Shown piece after piece: positions 11,701-22,500 of a DNA stretch of 64,000 nt. Source of the DNA: Planctomycetales bacterium 10988 (GTDB lineage Bacteria > Planctomycetota > Planctomycetia > Pirellulales > Pb10988). How positions within the stretch are numbered: the stretch's first letter is position 1; each line of letters opens with the position of its first letter. The DNA is taken from NCBI GenBank assembly GCA_009664345.1, contig CP043547.1:124001-188000 (forward strand), given 5' to 3'. Both the position numbers and the translations under genes were made by a program. Under the pieces are notes generated by a model that saw only the letters and a list, made by a program, of their open reading frames with translations, did not search any database and had not been told where the DNA came from.

Positions 11701-12046
11701 ATTTGTTCAACCCGCCGGATTTTTGGATGGAACGGATACCCTCGGCAACGGGGGCGGGGTCGCAGGCAATGATGTCTTTACCCAAGTCGTTCTGCCACTC
11801 GGCGAAGAAAATGACTACATCAACTACAACTTCGGAGAGCTGGAGCCAGCGACGATCAGCGGGGTCGTCTATCACGATGCGGATAATGATGGAGTCCAAG
11901 ATGTCGGCGAACCCGGCATCGATGGGGTAACGGTAATCCTTTCCGGAACGAATGACCTGGGGACGATCACCCCGATCGTTTTGGTTACCTCCGGTGGCGG
12001 ATTGTACTCCTTTGGGGATCTTCGTCCTGGTACCAGCCCTTTGTAG
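5792..12046 (+). CDS. giant DUF11/SdrD-B surface protein, N-terminal fragment (interrupted by IS4-family element)
   Basis: This is the 5' part of a giant planctomycete surface protein. It begins MKRHLKKLRQW and reaches FGIESLESRQLLAA at residues 25-38, the LEPR-like N-terminal signature of large planctomycete exported proteins. About ten beta-sandwich domains of roughly 130-190 residues follow. Each starts with a strand like LNINKGV, LSVDKVV or TVDKTLA and then (V/I)TYTVT(I/V), typical of DUF11/isopeptide-type repeats (residues ~210-1890). Two SdrD-B-like domains begin at residue ~1903 (SIAGFVYSDADNDG) and ~2020. At base 12034 the frame enters the insertion element and stops at a TAG inside its left inverted repeat, adding only a few foreign residues. 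Native coding continues at 13587. The fragment keeps its export signal but loses the C-terminal half, so whether it functions is uncertain. An extracellular or adhesive role is inferred from the domains. Confidence 0.9.
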   Translation: MKRHLKKLRQWMGSSNQSRDAFQFGIESLESRQLLAAQPAAILDVPDTVRLGEEFSLTVAFDNTSPTDVGYGPYIDLYLPRTGVDGVFPGATPGVDEYDGVSFNSATFLGAGITPTVLTFDALGQAIHPYAVDNTGNNLVVTGTPGDQLLVFQLPFGSFTADQPPAELTVNLAMSNLADLNMPLGIEATAGFQFGNTPLNDFSTDPSIVGPTSTDSISPTLFDLTKEYLGPEDETATGPNYPRRYRLTVDVADGQTLTNVAVTDLLPDNMAFLSVVSINGGVNGMAAELPTVGAAANAPDNDLIIHFDSITGTTSEVDAEIIFEFFIPEFDANGQRIINASSGDDVISENNALMEALWDPIDVRDQMGSPIGVSQDVAGPEHVLTDKAIAIQKGAEVVVDVGTPGIDPRDITPGDVVEYTLDFQISDYFSFEDLFITDVFSDGQRIDNTFTPTLSITENGVTTNYTFTLGSDFFLTLNADNNPATPATDGSTELIFRISDLLVANSLSGQMIGGLVPDGGTANDGQTRGLITFRTVVQDEYSDTYPSGDPALNEGDFITNDVTIDGAVLDNATFTPTGLREADGSGAQLEVQRGELSKEIYAVNGVIGDPPIIAAGDTITYRLTTTLSTGDFEDLSLTDFLPLPIFFADDPDADGTGGHTWTLDGSAGSTPGIGQYKFGPSDNLATDFPTTAGNVVITVDPVSNSLRFFFGDNDDVANQPLTIDILFTVAASTEPFADGLFLTNQVRQSDSNTTNTVINRDAIVQLQLTEPVLNINKGVIEVDDVDTVTLPGTINSDYLASNPINQSVDNLDAGDIVTFAITVENTGSGLNGAFDISVMDSFLGDDYVIPGGGLDLQVTRGDGTMLSFTDLGGGLFGSGIRVDDSVGAGALTAYDATSGTNILIITYNLEVAGDVNPDQDLENTATLFNYSGAEGGGDFTDPDDLEAMVVNNTTELNVNKVLTGTSLNTANNTNTEAVVGEIITYTVTIDIPEGEIVDLILEDTLDAGLAFLDILSITPSSGDVTTSAAGGFAGVQSGAVFSAVGGGTANTGRRMTLDFETITNSNTNNGVAETITIVYRAVVVNSSATNVGNNKNNDVDIRYDNADGTTLTDSDQAATVRILEPLLSVDKVVDQTTGDSGNQIVYTITVTNQGGGNRTDAYDVDLEDLLPSDVTFVSLVHVSGLVADVETPGSNIGLTWNLFGEGATSVYEITVDVNPNLAPATVITNTADIEWTSLPGDITTPQSTHNLLSTERTGDTGDPGGNANDYNDTDPATYTIIEPTIDKTILSTSRPDTGTGQGNPSLEDLAIGEEVTYLIRVFVPEVSTSLVITDDLFPNSNVVMEYVSSQVTSIGGNSTGGATSGATLGVTMLSVGASGTFDAGTNTVTFDFGTATNTASGATASTANNNNYIEVTVTARVANVAANVNTDVHTNEATVTYTGGSDTDTERTDIVEPILNITKVASTTTPDAGDTITYTVTVSHTAASQLTAYDLVITDLINDPNLQLDAGSVAASGGTVSLMVDQGNDPSDTQIVISTDSLAIGDTITITYDVIVSAVAPPNTNLDNTAEVDWDNIPSLPGDPYERRETDTDTETVISASPTVDKTLASIPNPTSLTNTGSSQHDPTLEDLAIGETVTYDIIITIPEGQTTLSVEDILPAGFDYVSHQILVSGTTNLSFTNSPPIFNNASGTLTFDFGTATNAPDGTLDADDVVTIRVVALVTDDPSNVDDADKTNTVNVDFGTGIVTDTFDVEIVEPVLQIVKTVDTGNTDSTMADADDEVTYTLTISHTGASTSDAFDLVIQDLLNDPDIELIATTVTTSAGTVVTGNTPGDTTVRVEVSELAIGDTLIISFTARTSMTVETGGDVDNTATVDFDSYPGPGGRTGDDTDSAEIIIFSNSIAGFVYSDADNDGVFDGGEMPISGIEVRLTGTDHLGNAVNLTAFTDGTGAYSFAGLRPSDAAGYTITEFVQPAGFLDGTDTLGNGGGVAGNDVFTQVVLPLGEENDYINYNFGELEPATISGVVYHDADNDGVQDVGEPGIDGVTVILSGTNDLGTITPIVLVTSGGGLYSFGDLRPGTSPL
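12024..12033. repeat. 10-bp target-site duplication, left copy
   Basis: GTCCTGGTAC stands directly before the left inverted repeat of the IS4-family element and again directly after the right one. It encodes part of the conserved LRPGTYTVTE motif of the surface protein, so the duplication arose at insertion. Confidence 0.97.
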
Positions 12047-12052
12047 CTGTCA
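12034..12052. repeat. left terminal inverted repeat of IS4-family element
   Basis: These 19 bases are a perfect inverse match to 13558-13576. The repeat contains the TGA of the transposase (12050-12052, minus) and the TAG (12044-12046, plus) that ends the interrupted surface-protein frame. Confidence 0.96.
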
Positions 12053-13435
12053 CTTTTTGGTGGGCTCGGATGTTCGTTCTTCGAGGATGCGGGCGGTGGA
12101 GACATGCCTACGATGTTTTTTGTTCATCTTCGAGGGTGGCTTCTTTTTGGGGCCGCGGGGATGTTTGCGGAACGCCGGCAGCCGAATCTGCTGGGCGGCC
12201 TCACGCAGAAGCTCGGCCATTTGCCGCGGTGTGCGGTCAGCGAACTGCTCTGTCCAGAACTCGCCCGGCAGCACGATCATCATGCCTCGCCAGGTTCCGG
12301 CGACCTCGTCCGCCAGGTAGTAGCCGGAGACTTCGTGGTTGATCTTTTCCGCTCCGTGCTCCCCTCGCAACGCCGCCTTGACGGTGCTCAGCACGTTGTA
12401 CGCGGTCAGGGCCATCGCGAAGGCGAACAATGCCGCCCTCGGGTAGCAGAGCGTTTGCAGCTCGCCTTCGAGGGTGGCCTCCAGCTCTTGAAAGGCGGTC
12501 TCGATCGTCCAGCGACGGCGGTAAATCTCGGCGATTCGGCAGGCGTCGATCGACTCCGGCAAGTTCGTCAGCACGTGCAGCTCGGTGTCACCGTCGCGGG
12601 TCGGCTCGTCGAGCAGCACCGAAATCCGCCGCACGGGCCAAGGCTCTTTTTCTCTCGGCAGCAATCGCAGCGGCTGCTCGAACACGCTGCCGGTCTCGAT
12701 CTTTCCGGCCTCGCGGCGTTCGCCCTGCAGCTCCCCTCGCAACGCCTGTTTGTGCTGGCGGATGATAAAACTGCCGCCACGATCGGCAATTCCCGCGAGG
12801 AAATCCATCGTGCAAAAGTTCCGATCGGCGACGAGGCAATCGCCCCGCTCGACGGTCGGCAGGACTTGCGGCAGCAGGCGGCGTTCTTGAGCATGCCCGT
12901 CTTCGCAAGGAAACACGTCGATCGCCAGCATCCGCTCCGGGTCGAGCAGCACCAGCGAATGCCCCGGCAGCGGGGCGGCATTCCGGCTCCGCAACTCCTT
13001 GAGCCGGCGATCGGTCCGGCGAAGGTGGTTGCCATCGAGGATTTTGACGCGGTACCCTGGCAGCCACGGCGGCAGGGTCCCTTCGGTGTGGTCGACGATC
13101 TCCGCCAGCCGAGTCGCCGTCTCGCGGACCAGCGTTCGAGTGACGCCGGGTTCGATGCCCCGGAGCTTGTCGTACAGCGGCTTGATCGTCACCGCGATGG
13201 CCTCGGAATTCGCCTGAAACGCCGCATGCATCGAGGGCCGCACGCCGCAAACGACCGTCCCCATCAGGTCAGCGACGAGCGAAAAAGCCAACGCACTGGG
13301 CCGCTGGCGGACGGCGGTCTCGGCGAAGAGTTGGTCCAGCCGCTCGGCGGAAAGCACGTTTTCCATCGTCGCCCGGACCATCACCGTCACCGGAGATTGT
13401 TTGACAAACAGGTCGAAGACTTCTGAGAGGATCAT
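12050..13435 (-). CDS. IS4-family DDE transposase
   Basis: A 461-residue transposase (DDE_Tnp_1 type). The start ATG at 13435 (MILSEVFDLFVKQ) lies 7 bases after AGGAGG; the frame is open further upstream without support. The catalytic acidic residues appear in order: ILDGNHLRRTDRR (first Asp), CLVADRNFCTMDF (second Asp) and YRRRWTIETAFQELE (Glu, in the Y-R-E signature of IS4 elements, with Glu where many members have the final Lys). It would cut and paste the element in which it lies. No frameshift or stop is seen, so it is likely active. The long plus-strand frame at 12104-13426 is an antisense shadow produced by high G+C. Confidence 0.93.
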   Translation of the reverse strand: MILSEVFDLFVKQSPVTVMVRATMENVLSAERLDQLFAETAVRQRPSALAFSLVADLMGTVVCGVRPSMHAAFQANSEAIAVTIKPLYDKLRGIEPGVTRTLVRETATRLAEIVDHTEGTLPPWLPGYRVKILDGNHLRRTDRRLKELRSRNAAPLPGHSLVLLDPERMLAIDVFPCEDGHAQERRLLPQVLPTVERGDCLVADRNFCTMDFLAGIADRGGSFIIRQHKQALRGELQGERREAGKIETGSVFEQPLRLLPREKEPWPVRRISVLLDEPTRDGDTELHVLTNLPESIDACRIAEIYRRRWTIETAFQELEATLEGELQTLCYPRAALFAFAMALTAYNVLSTVKAALRGEHGAEKINHEVSGYYLADEVAGTWRGMMIVLPGEFWTEQFADRTPRQMAELLREAAQQIRLPAFRKHPRGPKKKPPSKMNKKHRRHVSTARILEERTSEPTKK

Positions 13436-13557
13436 CACGTGACCTCCTGGAGGCGGAAATGCAGGACTAATCGCAGATTCAACAGATAGTAAAAGAGCAC
13501 CGATAACAAGTAGAACCGATTTCGCAACCCCTAAAAGCCCCTCCAAGCTGCCAGCAA

Positions 13558-13576
13558 TGACAGCTACAAAGGGCTG
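13558..13576. repeat. right terminal inverted repeat of IS4-family element
   Basis: A perfect inverse copy of the left 19-bp terminus. The 122 bases between it and the transposase start hold the ribosome site and presumably the transposase promoter. Confidence 0.96.
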
Positions 13577-13586
13577 GTCCTGGTAC
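13577..13586. repeat. 10-bp target-site duplication, right copy
   Basis: A second copy of GTCCTGGTAC. Joining base 12033 directly to base 13587 restores an uninterrupted reading frame across the site (LRPGTYTVTE). Confidence 0.97.
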
Positions 13587-13593
13587 CTATACC

Positions 13594-16500
13594 GTGACGG
13601 AATTCCAACCGGGCGGATATCTCGATGGCATTGACACCTTGGGAACCGTCGGGGGAACTCCGGAAGGGAACGATACGGTCAATGATGTGTTTTCCTCCAT
13701 CGATCTCGTCGCCGGCGATGATGGCATCAATTACAACTTCGGTGAATTGATTCCCGCCACGATTAGCGGAACGGTCTTCAATGACAATAATAACGACGGA
13801 ATCCAAAACGGGGCCGATGCCGGAATCCCAGGCGTGACGGTTACCTTAACGGGTACCAATGACCTGGGAACGATTACCCCGATTGTGGTCATGACCGACG
13901 GTAGCGGAAATTACAGCTTCGAGAACTTACGACCTGGCGAATATATCGTCACCGAAACGCAGCCGGCTACCCATCTTGATGGCATTGACACCCTGGGAAC
14001 CATCGGCGGAACCCCCGAGGGGAATGACACGGTTAATGATGTCTTCTCCGCCATTACCATCAATTCCGATGACGATGGCATCAATTACGACTTCGCGGAA
14101 ATCTTGCCCTCGACGATTAGCGGACGAGTCTTTAACGATATTAATAACGACGGCATTCAAAACGGGGCCGATGCCGGAATCGCGGGTGTCTTGATCACGT
14201 TGACCGGGACCGATGACCTGGGCAATGCCGTCAACCTCACCGATACCACCGATGGAAACGGCGACTATTCCTTCGCTGATCTGCGGCCTGGGCAATACAC
14301 CATCACGGAAACCCAACCGGCAACGCATCTCGATGGCATCGATACCGTCGGAACCGTCAACGGACTTACCGAAGGGGTCAACTCCTCCAACGATGTCTTC
14401 TCTCAGATTGATCTGACTCCCGATGATACAGGTCTCAATTATAACTTTGCGGAAATCTTACCGGCATCCATTGCTGGAACCGTCTATGAAGACCTCAACA
14501 ATAATGGAATTCAAGACGGTGGGGAACTTGGCATTCCCGGTGCAACCGTCACTTTGAGCGGAACGAACGACCTGGGTGCCATCACTCCGATTGTGGTCAT
14601 GACCGATGGCAACGGGGACTATCTCTTCGACAACCTCCGACCGGGAGAATATACGGTCACCGAAACGCAACCCGCCGGTTATCTGGATGGGCTTGATAGT
14701 CCGGGTACCGTCAATGGAATTCCCGATGGTACGAACAGTGCCAACGATGTCATCTCCGCCATCACGCTGACGACGGATGATACCGCAGTTGAATACAACT
14801 TCGGCGAACTGCCTCCTTCTTCGATCTCTGGAACCGTCTTTGATGATCTCAATAACGACGGTATCCAAAACGGGGCCGAAGTCGGAATCCAAGGAGTAAC
14901 GATCTTCCTTTCCGGCACGGATGACTTGGGTGCGGTCAACTTGGTCGCCACGACTGATATCAACGGGGACTACAGCTTCGATAATCTTCGTCCTGGAGAA
15001 TATACCGTTACCGAAGTCCAACCAATCGCCTATCTCGACGGCATCGATTCGTTAGGGACAGTCGGCGGGGTTCCCGAAGGGGACGATTCCGTGAACGATG
15101 TGTTCTCCTCCATTAACTTGGGAACCGACGATGATGGCATTGAGTATAACTTTGGCGAACTGCAACCTGCGAGCATTACCGGCGTCGTCTATCACGATGC
15201 CAATAACAACGGTGCTCAAGATGGTGGCGAGTTCGGAATTCAAAACGTCTTTGTCACCTTGACCGGGACGAATGACCTAGGATCGATCGGTTCCATCGTC
15301 GTGCAAACCGACATCAATGGAATCTTCACATTCGATAATCTGCGACCTGGGGAATACACCATTACCGAATCACAACCGTCGGATTATCTCGATGGAATCG
15401 ACACGCTCGGTACGGTTGATGGAACTCCTGAAGGAAATGCCGCGGTCAACGATGTCTTCTCTTCAGTTGACTTGATGGCTGGAGATGATGGGATCAACTA
15501 CCTCTTCGGGGAGCTTCTTCCGAACTCCATTTCCGGAACTGTCTTCAGTGACCTCAATAACAATGGGATTCAAGATGGTGGTGAAATGGGAATCCCCGGT
15601 GTTACGGTTACCTTGACCGGGACCGATGACATGGGTGCGATTTCACCCATTATTGTCACGACGAATCCTTTGGGTGAGTACATCTTCGAAGACCTGCGAC
15701 CAGGAACTTACACGGTCACGGAAACCCAGCCTGGTGGTTATCTCGACGGGATCGATACCGTCGGAAGCCTGGGTGGAAACGACACGGTGAACGATGTCTT
15801 CTCGAATATTGTTGTCCTCACCGACGACGAAGGCATCAACTACAACTTCGGCGAAGTCCTACCTTCCACCATTTCCGGAACCGTCTTCAATGACGAGAAC
15901 AACGACGGAATCCAAAACGGAGCCGATGCCGGTATTCCTGGTGTCACAGTTACCTTGACTGGAACCGATGATCTGGGCAACGCCGTCAATCTTACCGACA
16001 CGACCGATGGCAACGGCGATTACTCCTTCACCGATCTGCGACCAGGCGAGTACACCCTCACCGAAACCCAACCGGCCTCCCATCTGGATGGCATCGACAC
16101 CCTCGGAACCGTCAATGGTTTGACTGACGGAAACGACACCGTCAATGATGTCTTCTCGGAAATCACGTTGACGCCGGACGACACCGGGTTGGATTACGAT
16201 TTCGCTGAAATCTTGGCTTCCACCATTTCTGGAACCGTCTTCAATGATGAAAACAATGACGGAATCCAAAACGGAGCCGATGCCGGAATCGCGGGTGTTC
16301 TAATCACGTTGACCGGAACGGATGATCTGGGTAACGCTGTCAACCTTACTGACACAACGGATGGAAACGGCGATTACTCCTTCACCGATTTGCGACCCGG
16401 CGAATATACCCTCACCGAAACCCAACCGGCCTCGCATCTGGATGGCATCGACACCCTCGGAACTGTCAACGGTTTGACCGATGGAAACGACACCGTCAAT

Positions 16501-19500
16501 GATGTCTTCTCGGAAATCACGTTGACGCCGGACGACACCGGGTTGGATTACGATTTCGCTGAAATCTTGGCTTCCACCATTTCTGGAACCGTCTATGAAG
16601 ACCTGAATAATAATGGCATTCAAGATGGCGGTGAACTCGGTATCCCAGGGGTAACCGTCACGCTTACCGGAACGAATGACCTAGGGGTGATCACTCCGAT
16701 TGTGGTCATGACCGATGGCAACGGGGACTATCTCTTCGACAATTTGCGACCGGGTGAATATGTCATCACGGAAACGCAAGCTGCGGGTTATCTGGATGGG
16801 CTTGATACTCCTGGCACCGTCAACGGAATTCCCGATGGTACGAACAGTGCCAATGACGTCATCTCTGCAGTCACGCTGACTCCAGACGACACGGCGGTTG
16901 AGTATAACTTCGGCGAACTTCCACCTTCCTCGATTACCGGGACCGTCTTCAACGATCTCAATAACAATGGGATTCAAGACGGAGGCGAACTGGGAATTCC
17001 CGGCGTGACGGTCACGCTCACTGGAACGAATGACCTGGGGACCATTACTCCCATCGTGATTATGACCGATGGCAACGGCGATTACCTCTTCGATAATCTC
17101 CGACCCGGCGAATACACAGTCACCGAAACCCAGCCGGCCTCCCATCTCGACGGCATCGATACTCTCGGGACCGTTGGAGGAACGCCCAATGGAAATGATA
17201 CCGTCAACGATGTCTTCTCCGAAATTATGCTCGGCACCGATGACGACGGCATTGAGTACAACTTCGCTGAAATCTTGGCATCGACCATTTCCGGAACTGT
17301 CTTCAATGACGAGAACAACGACGGAATCCAAAACGGAGCCGATGCCGGAATCGCAGGCGTGTTGATCACGTTGACCGGAACCGATGATCTAGGCAATGCC
17401 GTCAACCTCACCGACACCACCGATGGGAACGGTGATTACTCTTTCACTGATCTGCGACCCGGCGAGTATACCCTCACCGAAACCCAACCGGCTTCGCATC
17501 TCGATGGCATCGATACCCTCGGTACCGTCAACGGTTTGACTGACGGAAATGATACGATCAACGATGTCTTCTCCGAAATCACGTTGACACCGGATGATAC
17601 CGGAATCGATTATGATTTCGCTGAAATCTTGGCATCGACCATTTCCGGAACCGTCTTCAATGATGAAAACAACGACGGAATCCAAAACGGAGCCGATGCC
17701 GGAATCGCAGGCGTCCTGATCACGTTGACCGGAACGGATGATCTAGGCAATGCCGTCAACCTCACCGATACCACCGATGGCAACGGCGACTACTCCTTCA
17801 CCGATTTGCGACCGGGCGAATATACCCTCACCGAAACCCAACCGGCCTCCCATCTCGACGGCATCGATACTCTCGGGACCGTCAATGGTTTGACTGAAGG
17901 AAACGACACCGTCAATGATGTCTTCTCGGAAATCACGTTGACACCGGATGATACCGGGTTGGATTACGACTTCGCCGAAATCTTGGCTTCCACCATTTCC
18001 GGAACCGTATTCAATGACGAGAACAACGACGGAATCCAAAATGGAGCCGATGCCGGAATCGCAGGCGTGTTGATTACGTTGACTGGAACCGATGACCTGG
18101 GCAACGCCGTTAACCTCACCGACACCACCGATGGCAACGGCGATTATTCCTTCACTGATCTGCGACCGGGTGAATATACCCTCACCGAAACCCAACCGGC
18201 CTCGCATCTTGATGGCATCGACACCCTCGGTACCGTCAACGGTTTGACTGACGGAAACGACACCGTCAATGATGTCTTCTCGGAAATCACGTTGACACCG
18301 GACGACACCGGGTTGGATTACGATTTCGCTGAAATCTTGGCTTCCACCATTTCTGGAACCGTCTTCAATGACGACAATAACGACGGAATCCAAAACGGGG
18401 CAGATGCCGGAATCGCAGGAGTCACGGTTACCTTGACCGGAACCGATGACCTGGGCAATGCCGTCAATCTCACCGACACGACCGATGGCAACGGCGATTA
18501 CTCCTTCACCGATCTGCGACCCGGCGAGTATACCCTCACCGAAACCCAACCGGCTTCGCATCTGGATGGCATCGACACCCTCGGAACCGTCAATGGTTTG
18601 ACCGACGGAAATGACACCGTCAACGATGTCTTCTCCGAAATCACGTTGACGCCCGATGATACCGGGCTGGATTATGACTTCGCCGAAATCTTGGCTTCCA
18701 CCATTTCTGGAACGGTCTTCAATGACGAGAACAACGACGGAATCCAAAACGGAGCCGATGCTGGAATCGCGGGTGTTCTAATCACGTTGACCGGAACCGA
18801 TGACCTGGGCAACGCCGTTAACCTCACCGACACCACCGATGGCAATGGCGATTATTCTTTCACTGATCTACGACCCGGCGAGTATACCCTCACAGAAACC
18901 CAACCGGCTTCGCATCTGGATGGCATCGACACTCTCGGAACCGTCAACGGTTTGACTGACGGAAACGACACCGTCAACGATGTCTTCTCCGAAATCACGT
19001 TGACGCCGGATGATACCGGACTCGATTACGACTTCGCCGAAATCTTGGCATCGACCATTTCCGGAACCGTCTTCGAGGACGACAATAATGACGGGATTCA
19101 AAATGGTCCGGATGCCGGAATCGCGGGTGTGTTGATTACCTTGACCGGAACCGATGACCTGGGCAATGCCGTCAATCTTACAGATACGACCGATGCGAAC
19201 GGCGATTACTCCTTCACCAATCTGCGACCTGGTGAATACACACTCACGGAAACGCAGCCACCTGTCTATCTTGATGGCATCGACACCCTCGGAACCGTCA
19301 ATGGCCTGACCGAAGGAAGTTACACGGTGAACGATGTCTTCGCCGAAATCACGTTGACGCCGGATGATACCGGACTCGATTACGACTTCGCCGAGATTCT
19401 TCCTTCTTCGCTTAGCGGAACGGTCTTCGATGATCTCAACAATAACGGCGTTCAAGATGGCGGCGAACTCGGCATTCCGGGGGTAACCGTCACACTTACT

Positions 19501-22500
19501 GGAACCGATGACCTCGGTGCCGTTAGTCAGACGATCCTAACCGATGCGAATGGGAACTATTCCTTCACCGATTTGCGACCCGGCGAGTATACCGTTACTG
19601 AGACGCAGGCGACCGGTTATCTTGATGGCATCGACACTTTGGGGACCGTTGGCGGAACTCCGAATGGAAATGATACTGTCAACGATGAGTTCTCCGCAGT
19701 CATGCTCGGCACCGGTGATGACGGCATCGACTACGATTTTGCGGAACTCCAACCGGCCTCGATCAGCGGAACGGTCTTCGATGATCTCAATAACAACGGC
19801 ATTCAAGATGGTGGAGAACTTGGCATCCCCGGAGTCACCGTAACTCTGACGGGCACGAATGACTTCGGCACCATTACCCCGATCGTCTTGATGACCGACG
19901 CGAATGGCAATTACATCTTCGAGAACCTACGACCGGGCGATTACACCGTCACCGAAACCCAACCCGCCGGATACCTTGATGGGATCGATACCGTGGGAAG
20001 TGAAGGGGGCATCGGTACTGTTAATGACGTAACTTCCGCCATTTCGATTTCCGCTGGAGAAGATGGGGTCAATTACAATTTCGCGGAACTCCAACCCGCC
20101 TCGATTAGTGGAACGGTCTTCGACGATACAAATAATGACGGCATTCAAAATGGTGGAGAAATCGGTATCCCCGGAGTCACGGTGACCCTGACGGGCACGA
20201 ATGACTTCGGCACCATCACCCCGATCGTCTTGATGACCGATGCCAATGGCAATCACATCTTCGAGGACCTGCGACCGGGCGATTACACTGTTACTGAAAC
20301 GCAACCTGCCGGATACCTCGACGGGATCGATACCGTGGGAAGTGAAGGAGGAAACGGAACCGTCAATGATGTGACTTCCGACATCTCCATCGTGGCCGGG
20401 GAAGATGGCGTCAACTATAACTTCGCCGAACTCCAACCCGCTTCGCTGGCCGGAACGGTCTTCGATGATCTGAATAACAACGGGATTCAAGACGGCGGCG
20501 AACCGGGAATTCCTGGCGTCACCGTGACTCTCACCGGGATTAATGACTTCGGTACAATCACCCCGCAGGTCTTGACGACGGACGCAAACGGAAACTACAT
20601 CTTTGAAAACCTGCGTCCTGGAACGTATGTCGTTACCGAGGACCAACCCTCTGGATACCTCGATGGGATTGATACCGTCGGAAGCGAAGGTGGGGACGGA
20701 ACCGTCAACGATGTGACCTCAGGAATCCCGATCGAAACAGGTGATACCGCGGTCGAATACAACTTTGCGGAACTTCGACCGAGCAGTATTTCGGGAACGG
20801 TTTATCTCGACGTCAATAACAATCAAACGCAAGACCCGACCGAGCCGGGCTTGGGTGGCGTTGAAGTGACCTTGACCGGAACGGATGACTTAGGCAATCC
20901 CGTCAATACGACGATTATCACGAATCCGGATGGCACGTACACCTTCGATGAGCTTCGACCTGGAACCTACACGGTCACCGAAACGCAGCCGACCGGACTG
21001 CTTGATGGGGAAGAGAATGTCGGAACGGCCGGAGGAAACCTGCTCCCGCCGGACACCATCAACACCATTACTTTGGTTCCCGACACGCAGGGAATCGAAT
21101 ACGACTTCGCCGAGCTTCCCCCCAGTAGCTTGGCCGGCACGGTCTTTGATGATCTCGATAATGATGGAATTCAAGACCCAGGTGAGCCCGGACTCGAAGG
21201 CGTTACGATTACCTTGATCGGAACAGACGATCGAGGAAACCCGGTTCAACTCCAAGTTCAAACGGATGCTGACGGGAACTACCTCTTCGAAAACTTGCGT
21301 CCCGGCGAATACATCCTCTTGGAAGCCCAACCGGATGGCTTCTTGGATGGGATTGATACGATCGGCTCGATCGGCGGGACGCTCTTTGATGATGAAGTTC
21401 GTCTCACCATCGTGCCAGGCCAGGACGGCGTTGAATATAACTTCGGGGAACTTCAACCGGCTTCCCTTTCCGGGCAGGTTTACGAAGACCGCATCAACAA
21501 CGGGGTTTTCGACCCGATTGATAATCCGATCGCCGGGGTCACGATCACCTTGATGGGGACCGATGACCGAGGCACCCTCGTTCACCTGACCACGACGACA
21601 GATTCCAATGGAAACTATCTCTTTGAGAACCTTCGACCAGGTACTTATTCCATCACGGAAACGCAACCGGTCGGCTTCTTGGATGGGAAAGATCAACTTG
21701 GTTCCTTGGGCGGTCAATATAATGTCAATGACCGGTTCGATGGGATCGTTCTCACCCCAGGTGACAACGGAACGGATTACGATTTCGCCGATTTGCTGCC
21801 GAACTTGATTTCGGGTACGGTCTATCAGGACTTCAATACAAATGGAATCCAAGACGCTGGCGAACCGGGCATTTCCGGGGTAACCCTCAACCTGACCGGG
21901 ATCGACGACCTTGGCAACAATGTTACGCTAACCACGGTAACCGATGCGGATGGGAACTATCTCTTCCAAGACCTTCGCCTCGGAACCTATGCGGTCACTG
22001 AAATTCAACCAACGGACTTTGTCGATGGACTTGAAACTCCAGGCACACTAGGCGGGGTGGTTGTCGGTGACAATACGATTGCTCAAATCGTCTTGACAAT
22101 CGATGACTCACGTTCCTTTGAGAATAACTTCGGCGAGTTGGGGGCATTGACTCCGATCCCGAATCCTTTACCCGCTCCAACGCCTCCGACGGATATCACT
22201 ATCCCTTCGCCGGTGCCTGATCCGGAAGGAAGACCAGAAGAATTTATTCCTTACTACGCACGGGACACCGGACCTCGACCGGACTTCTATAGTTCGCAGC
22301 AGGAATTTTTGGTGGCCTATCAAATTTCCTCACCGAACGGACGTAATCTCCGGATGGTCATGACCAGCGATACCAATAAGATTATGGCCGCGGTCGTGCG
22401 AATCGAAGGAAGCGAACTCCCCGATGGCTTCTATCGTGTGCAAGTCATCCGCGGTGGAAACGATGTCTTGGAATTCGAAAAAGGTCGACCGCTGTTGGTC

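Larger units (their letters stand above)
12034..13576 (-). mobile_element. IS4-family insertion sequence, complete
   Basis: A complete 1,543-bp element with perfect 19-bp terminal inverted repeats (CAGCCCTTTGTAGCTGTCA and its complement), flanked by a 10-bp direct duplication. It carries a single intact transposase gene on the minus strand, opposite to the host gene. The transposase stop codon lies inside the left repeat, and the same repeat supplies the stop for the interrupted host frame. G+C is clearly higher than in the surrounding DNA, which suggests an outside origin. The intact ends, perfect duplication and unbroken transposase point to recent insertion. Confidence 0.96.
11498..22140 (+). 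repeat. array of 26 SdrD-B-like coding repeats (interrupted by the IS)
   Basis: Twenty-six tandem copies of a 342-357-bp unit encode SdrD-B-like domains, counted by the opening motif (S/T)I(S/A)G(T/V)V(F/Y). Two lie before the insertion, which splits the second, and 24 lie after it. The outer units are diverged, while the middle units are nearly identical at DNA level. Confidence 0.9.

Noticed and set aside
12104-13426. 440-codon plus-strand frame inside the IS4-family element
   Set aside because: Antisense to the transposase; open only because of high G+C.
15859-21852. Series of long minus-strand frames (up to 334 codons) with repetitive IDGVAQVIGS text
   Set aside because: Antisense shadows of the SdrD-B repeats; they recur with the repeat period and have no start signals.
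11498-22140. CRISPR-like or other non-coding repeat array
   Set aside because: Units of 342-357 bp stay in frame and encode SdrD-B domains.
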